Positions 55,030 to 63,833 of a stretch of 64,000 bases of DNA are shown here, in pieces (the stretch's first letter is position 1; each line of letters begins with the position of its first letter). Made by a program: the position numbers and the translations under genes. The DNA is taken from contig CP157202.1 of assembly GCA_039954875.1 (NCBI GenBank), forward strand, positions 310,001-374,000, given 5' to 3'. This DNA comes from G039954875 sp039954875 (GTDB taxonomy: Bacteria > Bacteroidota > Bacteroidia > Flavobacteriales > Blattabacteriaceae). Below the pieces are notes generated by a model that was not told the origin of the DNA, searched no databases, and saw nothing but the letters and a program-made list of their open reading frames with translations.

Positions 55030-55626
55030 AAAAGGCGTGAATATTGGAACCGGTCGGGTGCTGTAATTGGTGGGAGTGTGATAACAATACATCCTTAGGT
55101 GCCATATTGGGGGAGCTGTTGTGGGTGGAGTCGCTGGTGAAGTGATAGGCGTACCAAGATGTGAATCGTAAATTAGAAAACATTAAAATATAAATTCCTG
55201 GCGCATAAGTTAAACTAGTAATGAAATGGATCAGTATGATTTTTAATAAAAAAATATTTTTACTTTAATCTTATTAAGATAGATATCAATAAAAGTTATG
55301 GTAAAACTTTAGAAAAACTTTAAAAAAAAATACTTAAATAAGACCCCAGTGTCGACGTCTTGATAGAAGGACATACAGATAATTTAGGTCTAGATGTTTT
55401 CAATATGGAGTTGTCACGCAAAAGAGTACTAGTCGTAGAAAATCATTTTATCAAAGCGGGAATTAGTCGCATTATGTTGATTATCAAATGATATAGAAAG
55501 ACTCGGCTGATATGTTCTATGATTCTCTAGCCAATCGCGCCAAAAATAGATGGGTAGAATTAGTTATTATAGCTATGGCTAATGAAAAAAATGAAAGAAG
55601 AAACTAGAAAGCAAACCAACCAATAG
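55030..55626 (+). pseudogene. OmpA/YiaD-type outer-membrane lipoprotein relic
   Basis: Fragments keep the order of a YiaD-like protein: a glycine-zipper region (HIGGAVVGGVAGEVIG), then the OmpA peptidoglycan-binding domain with DVLIEGHTDNLGLDVFNMEL followed by SRKRVLVVENHFIKAGISRI, and a charged tail KMKEETRKQTNQ before TAG. The HTDN and SxxRA-like motifs are diagnostic. Several frameshifts and stops make it dead, and its signal peptide is unrecognisable. The protein would have linked outer membrane and peptidoglycan. Confidence 0.85.
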
Positions 55627-55644
55627 CAATACCAAGGGGTTAAT

Positions 55645-55676
55645 AACTAAAAGGGGGCTTAAACTCCCTTTTAGTT
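55645..55676 (+). terminator. Hairpin after the OmpA relic
   Basis: AACTAAAAGGG pairs perfectly with CCCTTTTAGTT across a ten-base loop. No T-run follows, so it may be a decayed terminator of the dead gene. Confidence 0.45.
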
Positions 55677-55704
55677 AAAGATCTTGATCTATAAGAAATA
55701 GCTT

Positions 55705-55739
55705 TTTCGAATAAAACATCGTATTTCGAATAAAACATC
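55705..55739 (+). repeat. Tandem 16-bp direct repeat
   Basis: TTTCGAATAAAACATC occurs twice, separated by GTA (19-base period). It lies in non-coding sequence between relics. No function is apparent; replication slippage is a sufficient explanation. Confidence 0.6.
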
Positions 55740-56019
55740 ATTTTATTCCATAAAAGTCCCGTACCGGTAAACTTTATGAATTAGAAATTAAAAGATAAAC
55801 ATTCTTTGGAGATTGTATATCAGTTTTTTACGGCCCTATCCTACAAGCTTTCTTCTAAAATGGCATATTTATATTATATGAATATCTTCCCAATACATCT
55901 ATTATATCAGTATTGTTTCTATACACCGGAGCGATATGAAAAAACAAATATAGATTTTTTCCTTATATATCTTTATAATCAGTTCTTTAGTCGATGGTTT
56001 TATGTATATATTACTTTAT

Positions 56020-56275
56020 AGGTTGGAAATATCAAAGATTACGAGTATTTGGAGGTTGCCGGTGGAGCCCAAATGTTTAAAGAGCCCGGAATAGGGTCAA
56101 AAACACATCAACGTCGAACGGACTAAAGAATTGCTCAATACTTTGCCCAAATTTATTGCTACGGGATGTCCTTTTTGTAAAATGATGATTGCCCATGGTT
56201 TGAAAAATAATGAAAAGGAAAATGATGTCTCTGTAATGGATATCGCTGAACTTATCGCTAAGGCCAAGGGGTCTT
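56020..56275 (+). pseudogene. C-terminal relic of an (Fe-S)-binding CCG-domain oxidoreductase subunit
   Basis: Plus-strand fragments read GGAQMFKEPGIGSK, then after a frame change HINVERTKELLNTLPKFIAT, GCPFCKMMIAHGLKNNEKEN and VSVMDIAELIAKAK, matching the C-terminus of heterodisulfide-reductase-like Fe-S proteins (GGGAQMFKE, ATGCPFCxTMMxDG, VMDIAELIA). The stop codon of the family is lost and the frame runs into the convergent fumC gene. The upstream two-thirds of the protein is missing: 55740-56019 holds only an unrelated 71-codon open frame. The family contributes to electron transfer near the membrane. Confidence 0.7.
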
Positions 56276-56314
56276 TCGTAATCATACCAAGGTGTCTGCA
56301 AGAAATCTTGTGGA

Positions 56315-57712
56315 TTAGTCCAAATTTCCAATCATTTTTTCTGGACGTACCCAAGCGTCAAATTGCTCAGTTGTAAGATAACCCAATCGAAGGGCTTCCT
56401 CTTTCAAAGTAGTATGGTTTTTATGTGCTGCTTTGGCGATCTCGGCAGCCTTTTCGTAGCCAATATGAGAATTCAAGGCGGTGACCAACATCAAAGAGCG
56501 TTCGAGCAATTCTTTGATACGTGTTGCATTGGGCTCGATTCCTATGGCACAATGCATAGCAAATGATACACAAGCATCCCCTATCAATTGAGCTGATTGT
56601 AAGAAGTTGTAAGCCATAACCGGTTTAAAGACGTTCAACTCATAATGCCCTGATGCACCTGCTATGGAGATGGTCGTGTCATTACCCATTACCTGTGCAC
56701 AGACCATGGTAAGAGCCTCGCATTGTGTCGGGTTTACCTTTCCAGGCATGATGGAAGAACCCGGTTCATTTGCCGGGATCAGAATCTCCCCAATACCTGA
56801 ACGTGGTCCGGATGCCAGCATCCGGATATCATTTGCAATTTTCATTAAAGCGACAACTAATTGCCTTAATGCCCCATGTGCGCCGACTAAAGCGTCGTGA
56901 GTAGCCAAAGCTTCAAATTTGTTATTAGCTGTTTTGAAAGGCAAAGCAGTGAATTGTGCAATATAGTCGGCTACTTTGACGTCATAACCTTTAGGGGTAT
57001 TAAGTCCAGTACCTACGGCTGTCCCGCCTAAAGCCAGTTCTGAGAGATGTTCAAGAGTGTTTTTGAGCGCCTTCAGTCCGTGATCAAGTTGGGATGCGTA
57101 GCCAGAAAATTCTTGTCCAAGTGTCAAGGGGGTGGCATCCATTAGATGTGTCCGTCCGATCTTGACCACATTTTTGAAAGCTTTAGATTTTTGTTTCAAT
57201 ACATCGCAGAGTTGTTCTATCCCAGGAATGCTTACTCCCACCAGCTTCTTATAGGCGGCAATATTCATCGCTGTTGGATAAGTATCGTTGGAGGATTGAG
57301 ACTTGTTTACATCGTCATTGGGATGGATCACAGAACGACCCTCGCCGAGTTTACCTCCATTCAATACATGGACTCGGTTGGCGATTACTTCATTGACGTT
57401 CATATTCGATTGAGTACCTGACCCGGTTTGCCAAATTACCAAAGGAAACTGATCATTGAGCTGGCCTTGAAGGATCTCATCACAGACTTGGGCGATCAAA
57501 TCTCTTTTTTTTTCAGTAAGTGCGCCTAGATCACAATTGGTATAAGCGGCGGCTTTTTTCAAGTAGGCAAACGCCTCGATGATTTCTAAGGGCATGGAAG
57601 CTTCTGGCCCGATTTTGAAGTTGTTGCGCGAGCGTTCAGTCTGTGCTCCCCAATACTTTTCAGCAGGTACACGTACCTGGCCCATAGTGTCTTTTTCTAT
57701 GCGGTAGTCCAT
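56315..57712 (-). CDS. fumC: Class II fumarase
   Basis: Hydrates fumarate to malate in the TCA cycle; the iron-free, oxygen-stable form. 465 residues. Blocks: [77 protein letters not shown] and the signature [15 protein letters not shown]. The 3-prime end meets the Fe-S relic on the opposite strand. The small membrane protein gene is divergent on the other side. All catalytic residues appear intact, consistent with a working oxidative branch of the cycle. Confidence 0.97.
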   Translation of the reverse strand: MDYRIEKDTMGQVRVPAEKYWGAQTERSRNNFKIGPEASMPLEIIEAFAYLKKAAAYTNCDLGALTEKKRDLIAQVCDEILQGQLNDQFPLVIWQTGSGTQSNMNVNEVIANRVHVLNGGKLGEGRSVIHPNDDVNKSQSSNDTYPTAMNIAAYKKLVGVSIPGIEQLCDVLKQKSKAFKNVVKIGRTHLMDATPLTLGQEFSGYASQLDHGLKALKNTLEHLSELALGGTAVGTGLNTPKGYDVKVADYIAQFTALPFKTANNKFEALATHDALVGAHGALRQLVVALMKIANDIRMLASGPRSGIGEILIPANEPGSSIMPGKVNPTQCEALTMVCAQVMGNDTTISIAGASGHYELNVFKPVMAYNFLQSAQLIGDACVSFAMHCAIGIEPNATRIKELLERSLMLVTALNSHIGYEKAAEIAKAAHKNHTTLKEEALRLGYLTTEQFDAWVRPEKMIGNLD

Positions 57713-57830
57713 TACTTAGTGTAGATTGATTCTGCCTAGAGGCAGGCAAGTTACGAAACTCCTCTTTTTTTCCTTGGTACGTGAATGCTTTTGTAAAAAA
57801 AAGATTAGCTTTGGCTCCGAAATAAAACGT

Positions 57831-58064
57831 ATGACGGCCATAGTACAATTTTCAGGTTTTTTCTTCTTCTTATGTATTGCTGTAGCAGGTTTTTGGTGCC
57901 TAGGTTTCTTGATTTCTATGGTACCTTATTGGATCATTGTAGGTGGAGTGGATATGTATGGCAAGATCAACAAAGACGTCTATCCTGATACGGTGCGTAG
58001 AAAGCTACTTACTGAGCAGGAGAATGTTACGGTGGTCTGGAAAAAAGATTCCAAAGCGTTATAG
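57831..58064 (+). CDS. Small single-helix membrane protein, unknown
   Basis: 77 residues from the ATG (MTAIVQFSGFFFFLCIAVAGF); the frame extends 35 codons upstream, but that part looks non-coding. One or two hydrophobic helices cover residues 5-45 (FFFFLCIAVAGFWCLGFLI, SMVPYWIIVGGVDMYG), followed by a charged tail (RRKLLTEQENVTVVWKKD). It is divergent from fumC. I do not recognise the family. The clean frame and biased composition suggest a real gene, but this is uncertain. Confidence 0.5.
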   Translation: MTAIVQFSGFFFFLCIAVAGFWCLGFLISMVPYWIIVGGVDMYGKINKDVYPDTVRRKLLTEQENVTVVWKKDSKAL

Positions 58065-58747
58065 CTGATATAGTTTGCTAAACTATCTATCAAAATCAAA
58101 AAAAAATTTGAACGAATATGTCAAGATCAAGCCTTTGTGTAAACATGCTGGAAAATTCAGAGAGCTTTTGGAGTATTCTAAAATGATGCATTGAGGATTT
58201 TTACCCCTTTAGGGGTAACAGCTAATATCATGATGATAAGAATGCCGCTCATCTAGCAGATTAGTTAATCTTTAGTCTTGGCCATATCCTCCTTGAGTTC
58301 AATATTTGATATTGACCACTTTTTAGGTAGCCAAGTGTTCAATATTGTCCTCAATATGGGGGGGCGATGTGTTATCCTTCAAATAGTCTGTGAGGGCTTA
58401 AGAGTTTCTCCAATTACTGCTTATCTTTCCGGTAAGTGTATATGGTGTCTTCTGTGATATGGGTTTTGAGCTTTGTGGTGGTTGGGTGTAGTTGAAGGGT
58501 TTAATACTACAAATATACAGAACTTCATATTTGAATAGTAGTTAGTTGATAATACTTATATAATCGCTTTGGCTTACTGTCGGATCAAGTAGTGACCTAT
58601 TAAAGATTAATATATTTTTTCATATTTCCCTATGGTTCTTATTACTACATCCCATTTTTATTTAATTATCTAAATCTTGAGACTCTATTTTTTTGCTATA
58701 GCTTCGGTTGTAAATCCGTTTGGAATAAACTATTGTATTTTACGTGA
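58065..58747. other. Gene-free region between the small membrane protein gene and the ankyrin relic
   Basis: No reliable frame on either strand. On the reverse strand around 58270-58500 broken pieces (KTHITEDTIYTYRKDK, LGYLKSGQYQILNSRRIW) look protein-like but could not be assigned. A G7 run lies near 58359. No hairpin with a T-tail was noted. Confidence 0.4.
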
Positions 58748-59445
58748 TCATTCTACCATATTCATTGCTTCTTTAAATTTTGTTTTTATTTCTTCAAAAT
58801 ATATAGGAAATATTTTTCTATATTCTTGAGTTCTTTCGGTAAATTTCTTTCTTTTGGTTTCATTACGTATAGCATTTAACAATTTGGATTTCTGTTTTAA
58901 TAAAAGAAAATTATATAATGTGACCTCTACCTCATTAATATTAGTTTCTTTCATTTGATTGATTTATGATTTGTAATATTCATAATAATTATATCTTCTT
59001 GCTGTATAATTAAATGTTTTAATAGAACGATTTTTTCAATCATAGACTTAATAATCAACTTAGCGATTTCATACCGCTCATAATTTATTTTAAGATTAAG
59101 CTGGATATCACCATAATTATTTTTAATATTCATATTATTATTAAGATGATCTAAAAGTATGTGTATTATTTTTTTTATATCCTTCTTTAGCAGTTGTATA
59201 AAGTGGTATAAGACCATCATCATGTTTAATTTCATATCAATTTTGGAACGATTTAAAAAAAAGACATATTACTTCCGGCTCTCTCATTTCGGTAGCTATT
59301 ATATGAAGTGAACTTATACTTTGACCATCCTTAACGTTACTGTCAATACCCGTGTTTAAAAGATGTTCAATCTCATCTAGCATTTTCTTCCAGGCAGCCT
59401 CAATAAGTAATTTATTAGCACATTAGGATTATTGATTGTTGTTAA
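58748..59445 (-). pseudogene. Ankyrin-repeat protein relic
   Basis: Reverse-strand fragments join into ankyrin repeats: MLDEIEHLLNTGIDSNVKDG, SISSLHIIATEMREPEVICL, one stop, then DGLIPLYTTAKEGYKK, a frameshift, IIHILLDHLNNNMNIKNNYG, and DIQLNLKINYERYEIAKLII. The consensus pieces (DGxTPLHxAAxxGxxxIxxxLLxxGAxxNxKxxxGxTPLxxA) are clear. The last segment overlaps by ATGA an open 68-codon frame (NEVEVTLYNFLLLKQKSKLL) that was probably the C-terminal domain. Ankyrin proteins are characteristic of intracellular bacteria, where many act on host proteins. Here the N-terminus is missing and the rest is broken. Confidence 0.75.
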
Positions 59446-59739
59446 TCTCTAAATTAAGCAGTGAAGTCAATTATGTAATTTGGCTTCTTATTAATTTTAA
59501 TTGTAGAGTTAAAAAATATAATATAAATCTAAAAACACCTCTTTTGAAAAACAAAAAACCTATTGAAAGGTTTTATACGCAAAGATAGATATAAGCAAAT
59601 TATTCCTGGTTTGGATACAAATTTCTAAGTCCAGGAAATTAAGAAGGGAACAAATGATATGATATTTTTGACCTAAATTTCATGGGTTTATCTCATTAAT
59701 GCCTGATAATAAATGAAATGATTTTTACAATACCCCCTG
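59446..59739. other. AT-rich spacer between the ankyrin relic and tRNA-Lys
   Basis: Almost 300 bases with no frame. The tRNA reads on the reverse strand into this region. An AAAACACCTCTTTTG...CAAAAAACCTATTGAAAGG-like semi-palindromic patch near 59530-59575 is too imperfect to call a terminator. Confidence 0.35.
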
Positions 59740-59812
59740 TGACCTGGCTGGGGCTCGAACCCAGGACCCTTACATTAAAAGTGTAATGCTCTACCAACTG
59801 AGCTACCAGGTC
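59740..59812 (-). tRNA. tRNA-Lys (UUU anticodon)
   Basis: A complete cloverleaf on the reverse strand: acceptor stem GACCTGG/CCAGGTC with discriminator A, D-arm AGCTCAGTTGGTAGAGC, anticodon stem TTACA/TGTAA with loop CTTTTAA (anticodon TTT), and T-arm with GGTTCGAGCC. CCA is not encoded. It has its own promoter upstream. Confidence 0.96.
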
Positions 59813-59830
59813 TTGGCTGATGAGATGGCA

Positions 59831-59861
59831 AATATAGCAAGATTTTTGTTTTTTACAAATA
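59831..59861 (-). promoter_or_regulatory. Promoter of tRNA-Lys
   Basis: On the reverse strand: TTTG, exactly 19 bases, TATATTTG. This is a perfect match to the Bacteroidetes TTTG-N19-TAnnTTTG promoter. Initiation near 59824 is about 12 bases before the mature tRNA 5-prime end. Confidence 0.75.
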
Positions 59862-59916
59862 TGATCTGAGGAAATGTTAGGAAATTACTATTTTTAGCCT
59901 GCATTTGAAAAGGTAT

Positions 59917-60432
59917 ATGAGTGTAAATCTGATTCTGATTGGTTACATGGGATGTGGGAAGACTTCGGTAGGAGAGGTTTTAGCATCAGTTTTAGATCGT
60001 GATTTTTACGATCTCGATACACTGATTGTTGAACAACAAGGCCAAGACATAGGAGGGATTTTTCAGCAGCAAGGGGAAACCGGTTTTAGACATATCGAGC
60101 ACGAAACTTTGAAAACTTTTTTACGATCTCGTATAGGTTATGTACTCTCAGTAGGTGGAGGTACACCTTGTCATCATGATCATATGACTCTGATGAATGA
60201 GTATGCTAAAACCGTTTATCTTCAGACGAGTGTTTCAATATTATTCCAGAGGTTGCGACTACAAAAATCTAGTAGGCCGATGATCTCTCAACTGAGCGAT
60301 GGATTTTTGCATGAGTTTATCATAGAACATCTTCCCAAGCGTGAGTTTTTTTATAATAAGGCTCATAAACGAATCAATGTCAATGATATATTGGTCCAGG
60401 AGATCGCTCGGGAAATCAAAAACTGGGTATAG
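59917..60432 (+). CDS. aroK: Shikimate kinase
   Basis: Phosphorylates shikimate with ATP, on the route to chorismate and aromatic amino acids. 171 residues from the ATG (MSVNLILIGYMGCGKTS); a TTG four codons earlier is in frame but less likely. Walker A GYMGCGKTS, the shikimate-binding DLDTLI and LSVGGGTPCHHD, and the lid Arg in SSRPMISQL are present. The C-terminal adenine-site segment is ordinary. tilS follows after 28 bases. Retention of aroK, dapA and serC together suggests that amino-acid provision is under selection. Confidence 0.94.
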   Translation: MSVNLILIGYMGCGKTSVGEVLASVLDRDFYDLDTLIVEQQGQDIGGIFQQQGETGFRHIEHETLKTFLRSRIGYVLSVGGGTPCHHDHMTLMNEYAKTVYLQTSVSILFQRLRLQKSSRPMISQLSDGFLHEFIIEHLPKREFFYNKAHKRINVNDILVQEIAREIKNWV

Positions 60433-60460
60433 CCAATAGAGAGGAGTGGAGACTAATCTT

Positions 60461-61774
60461 ATGTCGTGTAAGGAAAGATTTTTGAGAGAGACTAGAGAAA
60501 ACTTTCTACTCGGAAATAAAAAAATCTTAGTGGCTGTAAGCGGAGGGCTTGATAGCATGGTCCTTCTGGATCTCCTGCTCGAACTTGGCTGTCCTTTGGG
60601 CGTAGCCCATGCCAATTTTCAACTTCGAGGGGCAGTTGCTGATCAAGACGAAAACTTCGTTGCTGATTTCTGCTCAATGCGTCGGATATCTTTCTACAGC
60701 AAGCATTTCGATACTTATACCTATATGGCTCAGCATAAGCTTTCTATCCAGATGGCCGCCCGTGAGCTCCGTCATACTTGGTTTATAGAATTGCTCAATA
60801 TCGGAGCCTATGATCTACTCGCTTTAGGGCATCATCTCGACGATTCGATAGAGACCTTTTTTATCAATCTGATCCGAGGTACGGGGATCAAAGGTTTATT
60901 AGGTATTAGACCCAAACAGGGGAGGATCATTCGTCCTCTTTTAGCTTTCACTAGGGCGGATATTTTGGGTTATGCTCTAGCACAGCAGATTGTATGGCGG
61001 GAAGATATCAGCAACCAAGAGGATAAATATTTGAGAAATTGTCTTCGACACCGTTTGATACCCATTTTGCGAGATCTTTCGCCTGATTTCCATGAAGCTT
61101 TTAGAAAGACTACGACTCATCTGGCTGATGAAGATCTTTTAATAGAAAAAGCGTTGAGACGGGTAGCTGAGGAGATCACCTTAGAAAAGACTACTGATCC
61201 GTTGTTATGGAAGATCAGTTGCATAAAGCTCAGTCGGCTTGAGCCATTGACGGCTTATCTGTTTAAGTTATTTTCTTTTTATGGATTCAACACCACTGAT
61301 CTAACGCGTCTTTTGACCGTGCGATCTGGTAAGCAGCTCTTCTCAAAGGCTTATCGCCTTATCAAAAACAGAGATCATTGGTTGCTGGTCTCAAGGTCTT
61401 TGCCGGATCAGGGGGGGTATGAGGTGGCTGGCTGGGATCCCGTTAAAAAACCCATCCCCATCTCATTTTCTATAGCCACCACATGGGAAGAGACTGCAGC
61501 GGCTTCAGTCGATCTCGATAAGATAAAGTTGCCCTTGCAGTTGAGGACTTGGAAAAGAGGTGATTATTTTTATCCCTTGGGAATGAAAACAGGAGGTAAA
61601 AAGCTCAGTAAATTTTTCAAAGATGAGCAATTGTCTCTTTTTGAAAAAGAGCAAACTTGGCTATTGGTCAATGCTGATGGTGCCATTATATGGGTCATTG
61701 GCAGACGTTTAGACGAAAGGTTTAAGATAGTAGAAAATACGAAAAAAGTTTTGAATATTTATTTATGTACATGA
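60461..61774 (+). CDS. tilS: tRNA(Ile)-lysidine synthase
   Basis: Converts C34 of the AUA-reading tRNA-Ile to lysidine, essential for correct decoding. 437 residues from the ATG (MSCKERFLRETRENF); a GTG five codons upstream is in frame, but GAGGAG lies between 60441 and 60446 and suits the ATG better. The N-terminal PP-loop ATPase has VAVSGGLDSMVLLDLL, then GVAHANFQLRGAVADQDE, LALGHHLDDSIETFF and NLIRGTGIKGLLGI. The central and C-terminal tRNA-binding domains are present (KTGGKKLSKFFKDEQL near the end). The stop overlaps the dsbD start. Confidence 0.95.
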   Translation: MSCKERFLRETRENFLLGNKKILVAVSGGLDSMVLLDLLLELGCPLGVAHANFQLRGAVADQDENFVADFCSMRRISFYSKHFDTYTYMAQHKLSIQMAARELRHTWFIELLNIGAYDLLALGHHLDDSIETFFINLIRGTGIKGLLGIRPKQGRIIRPLLAFTRADILGYALAQQIVWREDISNQEDKYLRNCLRHRLIPILRDLSPDFHEAFRKTTTHLADEDLLIEKALRRVAEEITLEKTTDPLLWKISCIKLSRLEPLTAYLFKLFSFYGFNTTDLTRLLTVRSGKQLFSKAYRLIKNRDHWLLVSRSLPDQGGYEVAGWDPVKKPIPISFSIATTWEETAAASVDLDKIKLPLQLRTWKRGDYFYPLGMKTGGKKLSKFFKDEQLSLFEKEQTWLLVNADGAIIWVIGRRLDERFKIVENTKKVLNIYLCT

Positions 61775-63753
61775 GAAATCTTTTCTTCCTTTTGTGGGCC
61801 TTTCTCTCGACCTATGCGATGGCACAGGTCTTGAATCCAGTGCAATGGACCTCCAGTTGGAAAAAACTTCCTGATGACACCTACGAATTGTCGATGAAGG
61901 CTCAATTAGAAGTGGGGTGGCATTTGTATTCTATGCGCCTCAGAGCGGGTGAGATTGGCATCCCTACTTCAGTCCGATTCAAAGATGAAGGTAAGGTTTA
62001 CAAGAAAATCGATGCACTAGAAGAAGTCGGACAATTGAAAGAAAAATCTTTGCCGGAATTAGGCGGACGCTTCCAATATTTAGATGATAAAATTATTTAC
62101 AAGCAGAAGGTCAAAACCTTATCGTCTGGTATTTTTATTATCGAGACGGATGTTGAATTTCAAGCCTGTGATGAAAATCGTTGTTTGCCACCTGATACTC
62201 AGTCTTTCTCTTTTCTGATCGATCCGAAACTTTCTTCTGATGACCTTTCCAACCGGCAAGGGGTAGACTTTGTTGAGCAGTCTATGCGGAATCCGATTAT
62301 TTGTAAAAATGACTTTAAATGCATCTCCTGGTCAAAACTCTATCAGATTTTTTTCTTAGGTCTTTTGGGTGGTTTTGCAGCAGTATTGATGCCTTGCATC
62401 TTTCCAATGATCCCCTTGACAGTTGGTTTCTTCACTAAGTGTAGTAATAAGGGCAGGTCTTCTAGTGTCAGAAAGGCCCTGATCTATGGCCTATCTATCG
62501 TTGTAATTTACTTAGTTTTGGGTCTGTGTATCACCCTGCTTTTTGGGGTTTCTACATTGAATGAACTCTCTACAAACCCTTGGTTGAATCTACTGTTTTT
62601 CCTATTGTTTATCCTCTTTGCTCTGTCTTTTTTCGGTGTTTTTGATATTAATCTACCCGAATCATGGGCCAATATAGCCAACCAAAAAGTCGTTCGAGGT
62701 AGTCTATTGGGGATATTTTTCATGGCCTTAGTTTTGGTTTTGGTTTCCTTCTCCTGTACCGGCCCGATTGTTGGCACTTTACTTGTTGAAGCAGCTACAG
62801 GGGGTGCCTTATGGGGCTCTATGGCTGGTATGCTAGGTTTTTCTAGCGGATTAGCACTACCTTTTGTACTGTTTGCTATTTTTCCTAGTTGGTTGCATGC
62901 TCTTCCGCGTTCTGGCGGATGGTTGAATACGGTCAAGGTTTCTTTTGGATTCATCGAGTTGGTGTTGGCGATGAAATTCTTGTCGAATGCTGATTTGGTC
63001 TGGCAATTGCATGTGATCGAACGAGAGATTTTTATAGCCTTTTGGTTGGTATTATTTGCCTTATTGGGGCTTTATTTGTTAAGGATTTTTAGTCTATCGA
63101 AAGATAAGCCTGGTCAAGGTATCGGTGTGATTAGGTTGCTTTTGGCTATCCTTTCGCTTAGCCTTTCTGTTTATATCTTGCCAGGTCTTTTTGGTGCACC
63201 CTTAAAGCTTTTGAGCGGTTTCATTCCTCCGCAGATTTATAGTGAGAATTTTCAAGGATTTTTTATAAGTCCGGATGGTATTCTTGATCCGCATGTGGAA
63301 GGCATTGAGAGGGGGCCTCATGAGCTTATGATCTTTCGTAACTATGAGCACGGTCTTGCCCACGCTAGGGTACAGCGGAAACCTATCCTACTCGACTTTA
63401 CGGGCTATGCTTGTGCCAATTGCCGTAAGATGGAAGACATTGTTTGGTCCGATGAGCAGGTTAGACACTTTTTGAATAATGATTTGGTCGTAATTTCCTT
63501 GTATGTAGATGACAGACAAATGCTTCCCGAAAAGGCGCAATATCTATCGAATATCTTGGGGAAGGAGGTCAAGACACTTGGGCAAAAGTGGACTGAATTT
63601 CAGATCAAACATTTCAAGGCCAATGCTCAACCCTATTACGTGATTGTCGATCATAAATTCAAACCGTTGAATACACCGATTGGTGCTGAATTCAACATTA
63701 ATCGTTACTTGGATTGGTTGAAATTCGGTGTAGAGAATTTTTTAAAACGGTAG
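61765..63753 (+). CDS. dsbD: Thiol:disulfide interchange protein DsbD
   Basis: Carries reducing power across the inner membrane to periplasmic thiol proteins. 662 residues from ATG (MYMRNLFFLLWAFLSTYAMA), with a signal peptide. The N-terminal periplasmic domain has the CDENRCLPP cysteine pair. Eight or so membrane helices follow, with conserved membrane cysteines in LMPCIFPMIPLTVGFFTK and SFSCTGPIVGTLLVE. The C-terminal thioredoxin-like domain carries GYACANCRKMED (CxxC). All three redox pairs appear intact. An ATG two codons downstream is an alternative start. It is translationally coupled to tilS and followed by a terminator. Confidence 0.95.
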   Translation: MYMRNLFFLLWAFLSTYAMAQVLNPVQWTSSWKKLPDDTYELSMKAQLEVGWHLYSMRLRAGEIGIPTSVRFKDEGKVYKKIDALEEVGQLKEKSLPELGGRFQYLDDKIIYKQKVKTLSSGIFIIETDVEFQACDENRCLPPDTQSFSFLIDPKLSSDDLSNRQGVDFVEQSMRNPIICKNDFKCISWSKLYQIFFLGLLGGFAAVLMPCIFPMIPLTVGFFTKCSNKGRSSSVRKALIYGLSIVVIYLVLGLCITLLFGVSTLNELSTNPWLNLLFFLLFILFALSFFGVFDINLPESWANIANQKVVRGSLLGIFFMALVLVLVSFSCTGPIVGTLLVEAATGGALWGSMAGMLGFSSGLALPFVLFAIFPSWLHALPRSGGWLNTVKVSFGFIELVLAMKFLSNADLVWQLHVIEREIFIAFWLVLFALLGLYLLRIFSLSKDKPGQGIGVIRLLLAILSLSLSVYILPGLFGAPLKLLSGFIPPQIYSENFQGFFISPDGILDPHVEGIERGPHELMIFRNYEHGLAHARVQRKPILLDFTGYACANCRKMEDIVWSDEQVRHFLNNDLVVISLYVDDRQMLPEKAQYLSNILGKEVKTLGQKWTEFQIKHFKANAQPYYVIVDHKFKPLNTPIGAEFNINRYLDWLKFGVENFLKR

Positions 63754-63766
63754 TCTCTCAGACCCC

Positions 63767-63791
63767 ATCATTTTTATAGAATGATTTTTTT
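63767..63791 (+). terminator. Rho-independent terminator after dsbD
   Basis: ATCATT pairs with AATGAT across a seven-base loop and is followed by at least six T residues, starting 14 bases after the dsbD stop. The stem is short, so termination may be partial. Confidence 0.5.
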
Positions 63792-63798
63792 AAATTTG
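63791..63798 (+). promoter_or_regulatory. Candidate -7 element of serC
   Basis: TAAATTTG matches TAnnTTTG, 35 bases before the serC ATG, immediately after the dsbD terminator. No TTTG is present at the expected -33 position. Confidence 0.4.
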
Positions 63799-63833
63799 TC
63801 GGGGTTTTGATTCCTCGATCAAGTTTATTATTT

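Noticed and set aside
55806..56021. A 71-codon Tyr/Phe-rich frame taken as a small membrane protein
   Set aside because: It is AT-driven composition between two relics, without a recognisable helix pattern or context; more likely chance.
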